Positions 44,493-49,759 of a DNA stretch of 49,759 nt are shown piece by piece. Both the position numbers and the translations under genes were made by a program. The stretch is from Azospirillum sp. SYSU D00513 (GTDB lineage: Bacteria; Pseudomonadota; Alphaproteobacteria; Azospirillales; Azospirillaceae), in the NCBI RefSeq assembly GCF_017356015.1, contig NZ_JAFIQV010000048.1, positions 1-49,759 on the forward strand, given 5' to 3'. The notes beneath the pieces were generated by a model that was given only the letters and a program-made list of their open reading frames with translations, was not told the DNA's origin and searched no databases. Within the stretch, counting starts at the first letter, position 1; the number at the start of each line of letters is the position of its first letter.

Positions 44493-45757
44493 CGGATGGT
44501 CTCCGGATCGGCGGGCCTCGGCCCGGATAGGGTAAGGGCGATGGTCAGGGCCGGTGCGGCGGCACCGGCCAGCAGGGCAAGCCCGATGAGGGCGGCGGCA
44601 ACGCCGTGGCCGGACGCCGCGCCGGCTCCGCCCAGCGTCGTCGCCAGCAAGGGGCCGGCGAACAGCCCGAGCCGTTCGAACACGCGGAAGAGACCAAGGA
44701 CGGGGGTCCGGCCGAAGCGCTCCATCTCCGCGGAAGCGACGCGGAACAGCAGGGTCACCTGGGGCGCCATGCCGAAGGCCTGCGCGGTGCCGAGCAGGAG
44801 CACCGCCGCGACGACCGGGGCGACGCCGCCGAGCCCGAGCGCATCCGCAGCCGGCACCACCGCCATGGCGGCGGCCGACAGCCCCAGCCCGGCGGCGGTG
44901 AACAGGAGCGGGCGGCCGCTGCGGTCGATCAGGCGGGACCAGGACGGCGCGGTCAGCGCCATGGTCGCCGAATAGAAGGTCAGTACCCAGCCCGTCTCGA
45001 CCGCCGTCAGCCCAAGTTCGTGCAGGTGCAGCGGCACCAGGCAATAGAGAAAGGCGGCGATCAGCAGCCGCGACGGCACGGCGCCCAGCAGAACGAGCGC
45101 CAGGAAGGACGGGTTGCGCAGCAGCTCCGTGGCCCGGAAGGGCTGCGGGGCCGCCGTCTCCCGGTGGGACGGAAGGCCGAAGGCCGCCAGGGCGGCGGCG
45201 CCCGCCACTGCGCCGGCGGCGAGGAAGGCCGTGGCATGCCCCGCCTGCGCCGCGATGAAGCCGCCCCCCAGCGTCCCGGCGATGGTCCCGGCGAAGAAAA
45301 TGGACAGGTAGCGTCCGGACGCCGCGGTTCGCCCCGCCGGCCCCACCAGCCGCAGCAGCCCGTCCTGCACGAGGATCATCACCACGCCCGCCGCGAAGCC
45401 GCACAGGGCGCGCCACAGCGTCAGGGCCGGAACGCTCGCCGCGAGTCCGGAAAAGGCCAGCCCCGCCGCGGAGAGCAGCAGCCCGCCGGCCAGCAGCAGG
45501 CGGTGGTCACGGCCCCGCTCCCACCGCCCGGCGGTCAGCTGGGCGGCGGCGACCATCAACCAATAGGCGGCTATGGGCAGCCCGGCCGCCAGATCCGCCG
45601 GAAGGTACGGAGTGGCCGGCTGAAGCGCGGTGGCGAAGACCGGCATGAAGGCGTTGGACGACGCATCGGCGGCCGTGGCAAGAAAAAAGGCGCCGCTCAG
45701 CAACCAGCGAACACGCTGGCCTCCGTCCTTGCGCGGCTCGAACCCGGCTTTCTCCAT
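44489..45757 (-). CDS. MFS transporter, first gene of the kinase operon
   Basis: 422 residues with about twelve membrane helices (WLLSGAFFLATAADASSNAF, LWRALCGFAAGVVMILVQDG, LRLVGPAGRTAASGRYLSIF). Ala/Gly-rich. The substrate cannot be told. Its stop overlaps the ATG of the hydrolase gene. A GAGGCG site precedes the start. The region upstream (45760-45980) is AT-rich and probably holds promoters for this operon and the divergent binding-protein gene. Confidence 0.83.
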   Translation of the reverse strand: MEKAGFEPRKDGGQRVRWLLSGAFFLATAADASSNAFMPVFATALQPATPYLPADLAAGLPIAAYWLMVAAAQLTAGRWERGRDHRLLLAGGLLLSAAGLAFSGLAASVPALTLWRALCGFAAGVVMILVQDGLLRLVGPAGRTAASGRYLSIFFAGTIAGTLGGGFIAAQAGHATAFLAAGAVAGAAALAAFGLPSHRETAAPQPFRATELLRNPSFLALVLLGAVPSRLLIAAFLYCLVPLHLHELGLTAVETGWVLTFYSATMALTAPSWSRLIDRSGRPLLFTAAGLGLSAAAMAVVPAADALGLGGVAPVVAAVLLLGTAQAFGMAPQVTLLFRVASAEMERFGRTPVLGLFRVFERLGLFAGPLLATTLGGAGAASGHGVAAALIGLALLAGAAAPALTIALTLSGPRPADPETIR

Positions 45758-45982
45758 TCCGACGCCTCAGCAACTCAAAATTAACTACATAAAATTGCAA
45801 CAACGCACCGCACGCTTGCGGGTTGTCGCCGCGCCGCAGCAAGGCTATAGCTCGGATCTTTACATTGTATTAATACCAAAGGAAGCTTGCTAACACAAAA
45901 TAGTTGCTCGCGGGGCGCGCGATCCCTATGATGCGCGCAGCGTTTGAGTTGCTTTTTGCACGACGACAATTGGAGATGGATG

Positions 45983-46936
45983 ATGAAAGCCAGGTTCCTT
46001 TCGGCCCTGCTTGTGGGCGCCATGACCGTGCTGCCCATGACGGGCGCTCTGGCCCAGACGGTGGACAAGTCCGTCCTGATGGTGCTGTGGAAGGGTGAGA
46101 CCGGGGCGGAGAAGGCCTTCAAGACCAAGCTGGCCGAACTGGGCATCAACGCCACCTACAAGGAGGTGAACGCCGACCAGGACCGCGCCAAGCTGGCTTC
46201 CGAGCTGCGCGCGATCGAAGGCGATATCGCCAAGAAGTCCTACGATGCCGTCTACACCTACGGCACGGTCGGCACCCAGGTCGCACTCGGCGTCGTCCGC
46301 GAGCAGTCGCCCGTCATCTTCAACATCGTCTTCGACGCGGTTGGCGGCAAGCTGGTGAAGTCCAAGGACCAGCCGGGCGTTCCGGTGACCGGCGTCACCA
46401 ACGGCGTTCCCATCGCCGCGCAGTTCGACGCCTTCACCAAGCTGAAGCCGATCAAGAAGCTGCTGGTGCTGTTCAACGCGCGCGAGCCGAACTCGAACAT
46501 CATCGAGAAGGAAGTCGCGGGCTGGGCCGAGAAGAACGGCGTCACCATGGTGTCGCGCCGCGTCACCCCCGACAACGACTCCCTGAAGGAAGTGCTGGCC
46601 GAGGTCGCCTCGGGCAAGCTCCAGGTCGATGCCGCCTATGCCGGTGCCGACAACTACCTGGCGTCGGTCGCCAAGGAAGTCCACGCGGCCATCGGCAGCA
46701 AGGTCGCCCTGTACGGCGGCACCCAGACCTACATCTGGGGCGGCTGGCTGGGCGCCTACACGCCGCAGGTCTCCGACATGGGCATCGCCGCCGCCGAGCA
46801 GATGGCGAAGGTGCTGAAGGGCGCCGACCCCGCCACCCTGCCGGTCGTGCTGCCGCAGCCCAAGCTGTTCGTTTCGAAGACCGCCGCTGCGGTTCATGGA
46901 ATCACCGCCCCCGCCGACGCGGTGATGGAGAACTGA
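45983..46936 (+). CDS. Orphan ABC-type substrate-binding protein (PF04392-like)
   Basis: 317 residues. A Sec signal peptide (ARFLSALLVGAMTVLPMTGA, cleavage near ALAQ) precedes two Rossmann-like lobes (VLMVLWKGETGAEKAFKTKL, PVIFNIVFDAVGG, KLKPIKKLLVLFNAREPNSN) that fit the ABC_sub_bind/TrpX-like family. No ATPase or permease gene is adjacent, so it may serve a distant transporter or a sensor. The ATG at 45983 has a GGAG site at 7 nt. A strong terminator follows. Codon use is typical of a well-expressed gene. Confidence 0.85.
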   Translation: MKARFLSALLVGAMTVLPMTGALAQTVDKSVLMVLWKGETGAEKAFKTKLAELGINATYKEVNADQDRAKLASELRAIEGDIAKKSYDAVYTYGTVGTQVALGVVREQSPVIFNIVFDAVGGKLVKSKDQPGVPVTGVTNGVPIAAQFDAFTKLKPIKKLLVLFNAREPNSNIIEKEVAGWAEKNGVTMVSRRVTPDNDSLKEVLAEVASGKLQVDAAYAGADNYLASVAKEVHAAIGSKVALYGGTQTYIWGGWLGAYTPQVSDMGIAAAEQMAKVLKGADPATLPVVLPQPKLFVSKTAAAVHGITAPADAVMEN

Positions 46937-46960
46937 TCGGACCGGTTCCGACCGGAAGGA

Positions 46961-46994
46961 GGGCGCGGCCGGGATCACCGGCCGCGCCCTTTTT
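46961..46994 (+). terminator. Strong intrinsic terminator of the binding-protein gene
   Basis: A 12-bp perfect stem (GGGCGCGGCCGG and complement, 5-nt loop) followed by TTTTT, 24 bp after the stop codon. Confidence 0.88.
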
Positions 46995-47019
46995 CGTTCG
47001 GCCCCGCCGGGCCGGCGCA

Positions 47020-47802
47020 TCAGCGCTTCACGTAGAAGAGCATCAGGTCGCGCCGCAGGTTCTCGACATGGATCGGTTTCACGCCGTGGAAGGAATCATC
47101 GGTCTTGACGAACATGAACAGTGAGTTCGGCACGTAGGGCATGGTCCAGACCGGGTCGAACCCTTCGAACTCATGGTGCGGGCCGCCCCAGCAGCGCCGC
47201 TCCCGCTCCTTCGGCAGGTACAGGGTCGTGCCGCAATCGGCATGGCGGGCGTCGGCCGGCAGATAGAACAGCAGGGTCAGCAGGTTGCCGGGATCGGAGG
47301 TGTGGATCTTCACGCCGTCGGAGCTGCGGTCGCGCACCAGGATCATGTCGCGGTGCGGCGCCTTCGCGAGCGGCTTCCCCTCGCGCTCCAGCCGCTCGCG
47401 AAGGTCGTCGCCATGGCGCGCCATCAGCGCATCGGCGAATTCATCGTTGAGCACCTCGTCGAAGAGGCCGGTCCAGAAGCGGGCGATGTCGGCGGGGACG
47501 CGGCCCAGATGCTCCTCGTTCAGCAGGAAACCAGACCGCATGTCGTAGTCGCCTTCCGCCACCTTCCCGGTCTTGGCGAGCGAGGTGTAGGCGTTCGCAC
47601 TGGGCATGCAGCGCTGGAGCGCCGCATAGAAATCGGCCGGAAAAACGTTCTCGATGAACAGGTGCCGGTGCGGCCAGGGGCGGACCGGGCTGTTCAGGAT
47701 CCGGTAGAGCGCGTGCATGCGCGCCCGCAGGAAGAAATCAGAGGTAAATTCGGCCGCGGACTCGGCTTTGGTTTCGAGAACTGCTGAGGGATCTCTGGAC
47801 AT
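47020..47802 (-). CDS. 2OG-Fe(II) oxygenase-like protein
   Basis: 260 residues. The C-terminal half has the double-stranded beta-helix pattern: KIHTSDPGNLLTLLFYLPAD, GTTLYLPKE, a long loop, PNSLFMFVKTDDSFHGV and RRDLMLFYVKR. Likely iron ligands are His167, Asp170 and His239, with Arg250 or Arg251 for 2-oxoglutarate. The Asp sits one place later (H-x-x-D) than the usual H-x-D. Similar proteins include oxygenases linked to surface polysaccharide or nucleotide-sugar clusters; the substrate is unknown. ATGs at 47802 and 47817 are possible, and the frame runs to 47919 without support. Confidence 0.75.
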   Translation of the reverse strand: MSRDPSAVLETKAESAAEFTSDFFLRARMHALYRILNSPVRPWPHRHLFIENVFPADFYAALQRCMPSANAYTSLAKTGKVAEGDYDMRSGFLLNEEHLGRVPADIARFWTGLFDEVLNDEFADALMARHGDDLRERLEREGKPLAKAPHRDMILVRDRSSDGVKIHTSDPGNLLTLLFYLPADARHADCGTTLYLPKERERRCWGGPHHEFEGFDPVWTMPYVPNSLFMFVKTDDSFHGVKPIHVENLRRDLMLFYVKR

Positions 47803-48333
47803 GACCTGTCGTTCCATGTTCTGGGCCCGTGGTCCGGGCCGAATACAATCGGGAATGGGGGATGGACCTTGGTCCCTCGGCGAAACGGAAATGGAACCGG
47901 CCGTCGGGCACGGGCACACTCCGTCCGGGCGAAGACCGGATTTGCGCGCCTGGCGAGCGCAGCGGATGACATTTATAAATGTTTAATGGATGTCCTGTGA
48001 CAACGCGCCTACTGCGGGAGCATATCAAATTTGATTATTGCTCGCCATAGATAACTATCCTAGTATGCAGGTAGCGCTGGCCTTGTACAGAAGGGCATGC
48101 GTCTTGAAAAGAGGGCGATCGCGAATCAGTCTGCCACCCCTGCGTTCCGCAATCCGGTTCGCGGGGCCAATGATTGGGTTCATGAATATTTGCCGGCGCG
48201 CCCGCGGCAACGGAAACAACCAAGGCCCCTCTGCAGAAGAGGGCCCGGAGCGGGACCATTCGGCCGATTTCAGGCGGTCCGCCGCCGGGCCGGAACTTCC
48301 GGGGACGATGAACAAGACGGAGGTTTCGACATC
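47803..48333. other. 531-bp divergent intergenic region
   Basis: No gene is supported. The centre (about 47965-48060) is AT-rich and includes the 12-bp palindrome ATCAAATTTGAT (48024-48035). An imperfect hairpin (GGCCCCTCT ... AGAGGGCC) lies near 48223-48248. The region probably holds promoters for the oxygenase and receiver-phosphatase genes. Confidence 0.4.
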
Positions 48334-49533
48334 ATGGCGCAGCCCGAGACGGCCACACGGACCGAGCGGTTGCTCGTGGTCGAGGACGACGCGTTCAGCC
48401 AGGAGCTGATCGCGCTTTACCTGCGCAAGGCCGGATTCACGGACATCGTCGCGGCGACGGACGGTCGGCAGGCCCTGGATCTGGCGAAGGCGTCGAGCTT
48501 CGACCTGATCCTGCTCGACCTGAACCTGCCGCGCATCAGCGGCGTGGACGTTCTGCGGCGGCTGACCAAGGAAGGGCACGTCGCCGACACGCCCGTCGTG
48601 GTCATCTCCTCCCTGACCAACATGGAGGAAACGGTCCTCTGCCTGGATCTGGGGGCCGAGGATTACCTGCCCAAACCCTTCAACGTGCGGCTTCTGGAAG
48701 GCCGGGTGAACGGCTGCCTGGAGCGCCGGCGCCTGCGCCGCGAGGCCGAGGCCGCCTCGGCGCGCGGCGAGCGCGACCATGAGACCGCCCAGGCGCTGCT
48801 CCAGGACATGGCCGCGCCCGCCCTGCCCTCCCCCGGCCCCGCCTTCCCCTGCGAGGGCGCGGCGCGCCGCGACCCCGCGCCCGCCGTCGGCGGGGATCTC
48901 GCCGAGCTGTTCGCGGCAGGCGACGGGGCCGTCGGCTTCCTGATCGGAACGGCCGGCGGACAGGGCGTGTCGGCGGCCCTGCTGGCCGCACGCGTCCGCA
49001 CGCTGGTCCGCCGGGAGGTCGAGCGCGCCGCCGCCGCCGGCACGGCGCCGGAACCCGGCGCCGTCCTCCAGCGGGTCAACGCCGCGCTGTGCGGCCCTGC
49101 GGCCTCCTCCCCCGCCGGCGCGACCGCAGCCATCGCCTTCGGTCTCCTCACCCCGGCCGACGGCGCGCTGCGGATCGCCAACGCCGGCTTCGCCGACGCG
49201 CTGGTCCTCAGCCCGGCGCGCGGCGTCGTCCCGGTGACCACCCCGCGCGGCCGCCCGCTCGGCGCCTATGCGGAGGCCGTCTACACGGCCCACGCTGCCG
49301 AGCTGAAGCCCGGCGAGACGCTGGTGGCGCTGACCGACGGTTTCGCCGACGCGACCGACGCGGCCGGCGTCCCCTATGGCGAGAACCGCGTGAAGCGACT
49401 GCTGGACGACCTGCTGTCGGCCCCGCCGGAAGCGCTCGCCGCCGCCCTGTCCGAAACCGTCACCGGTTTCGCGAGCGGTGCCGCGCAACGCAAGGACCGC
49501 AGCGTCATAGCGCTCCGCCGCACCGCCGGCTGA
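48334..49533 (+). CDS. Receiver-PP2C (RsbU/SpoIIE-type) protein with altered phosphatase motif
   Basis: 399 residues. The N-terminal receiver (about 12-125) has Glu/Asp acids (VVEDDA), phospho-acceptor Asp62 (LLDLNLPR) and Lys114 (LPKPF). A short coiled coil leads to a SpoIIE-type PP2C domain (about 180-395). The first metal motif is kept (GGD, 186-188), as are TDGF and a late Asp (KDRSVI), but the usual GD-x-x-GHG reads GTAGGQG (205-211), losing one metal-binding Asp and the His. Phosphatase activity may be reduced or lost. Such proteins normally act on anti-sigma antagonists. A GGAGGT site lies 9 nt before the ATG. Confidence 0.83.
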   Translation: MAQPETATRTERLLVVEDDAFSQELIALYLRKAGFTDIVAATDGRQALDLAKASSFDLILLDLNLPRISGVDVLRRLTKEGHVADTPVVVISSLTNMEETVLCLDLGAEDYLPKPFNVRLLEGRVNGCLERRRLRREAEAASARGERDHETAQALLQDMAAPALPSPGPAFPCEGAARRDPAPAVGGDLAELFAAGDGAVGFLIGTAGGQGVSAALLAARVRTLVRREVERAAAAGTAPEPGAVLQRVNAALCGPAASSPAGATAAIAFGLLTPADGALRIANAGFADALVLSPARGVVPVTTPRGRPLGAYAEAVYTAHAAELKPGETLVALTDGFADATDAAGVPYGENRVKRLLDDLLSAPPEALAAALSETVTGFASGAAQRKDRSVIALRRTAG

Positions 49534-49547
49534 CGCTCTTACAGCCC

Positions 49548-49606
49548 AAGCCCGGCCGCGCCTTTCCTGCCCCCTCGGGCGGCGGAGGCGCGGCCGGGCT
49601 TTTTTG
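49548..49606 (+). terminator. Intrinsic terminator of the receiver-PP2C gene
   Basis: A 15-bp perfect stem (AAGCCCGGCCGCGCC with its complement) enclosing a 24-nt loop and followed by a T-run, 15 bp after the stop. Confidence 0.8.
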
Positions 49607-49699
49607 TTTGGGCGCTTTGATGGGAGCGGAGGCCGGAACGGAGCCGGTTCGGCGCGTGGCCTCCGGTGGCAAATCGGGATAGGGGGCGATCCTAGTGGA

Positions 49700-49759
49700 C
49701 CGCACCCCTCCCACACCACCCGGCATGCGGGTCCGCACCGGGCGGTTCGAGGAGTTGAG
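49700..49759. other. Right-edge hairpin sequence, possible mobile-element or intron margin
   Basis: A run of CACCACCCGG ... GGCATGCGGGTCCGCACCGGG ends in GGTTCGAGGAGTTGAG at the window edge. The hairpin followed by GGTTCGAGGAG recalls the tail hairpins of bacterial group II introns or other repeated elements. The window ends before this can be tested; no protein can be assigned. Confidence 0.25.

Noticed and set aside
48024..48035. Palindrome ATCAAATTTGAT as an FNR/FixK site
   Set aside because: The half-sites point the wrong way and have no N4 spacer, so it does not match TTGAT-N4-ATCAA.

Overview
The window is GC-rich chromosomal DNA from what looks like an alphaproteobacterium, probably in or near Rhodospirillales/Azospirillaceae. 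I infer this from a FixL-FixJ-FixK oxygen circuit, a DUF1476 (alphaproteobacterial ATPase zeta-type) gene, a FixK-style regulator without a cysteine cluster, and many ATGA stop/start overlaps in operons. No rRNA, tRNA or CRISPR array was seen. Most long reading frames opposite the genes below are high-GC shadows.

Layout, left to right. 0.3-4.0 kb: a CtaG-type cytochrome oxidase assembly protein and a large protein with three carbohydrate-binding modules and a beta-helix. 4.2-7.8 kb: an oxygen-sensing block of a FixK-like regulator, a lone receiver, FixJ, and a FixL in which both PAS domains keep the heme histidine and distal arginine. Tandem FixJ-like repeats precede the FixK gene, and FixK-like boxes precede the receiver and adhP. 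8-12 kb: a YfcG-type glutathione transferase, a succinate-semialdehyde dehydrogenase, a DUF1476 protein and AdhP. 12-14.5 kb: exbB-exbD-tonB behind a Fur-like box. 14.6-15.4 kb: a TacA/TacT-type toxin-antitoxin pair with an inverted-repeat operator.

15.5-25 kb is a metal/cofactor import block. It holds three small unknown genes behind a 22-bp perfect palindrome, a FecBCD/BtuFCD-type ABC importer behind a cobalamin riboswitch, and a Nik/Opp-type ABC importer with fused ATPases. The promoter region of the Nik/Opp importer carries a sequence sharing the palindrome core. A GNAT acetyltransferase and a 2OG-Fe(II) oxygenase-like gene follow. 26.2-29.6 kb is an accessory patch: a frameshifted ISAs1-family element, a VOC protein and a solitary HNH nuclease with a possible SRA-like front domain.

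29.6-34.3 kb: a MacA-MacB-outer membrane factor export operon. 34.4-40 kb: an MFS transporter, a Tat-exported alpha/beta hydrolase, a LysR protein reduced to its DNA-binding domain, a methyl-accepting chemotaxis protein and a histidine phosphatase. 40-45.8 kb: a coupled three-gene operon of MFS transporter, alpha/beta hydrolase and hybrid sensor kinase. 46-49.8 kb: an orphan substrate-binding protein, a second 2OG-Fe(II) oxygenase and a receiver-PP2C protein whose phosphatase motif is altered. The last 60 bases may be the edge of a mobile element.

The most interesting points are the double-heme-type FixL with its visible regulatory wiring, the palindrome-controlled small-gene operon beside the metal importers, the MFS-hydrolase-kinase operon, and the HTH-only LysR protein with overlapping operator half-sites.
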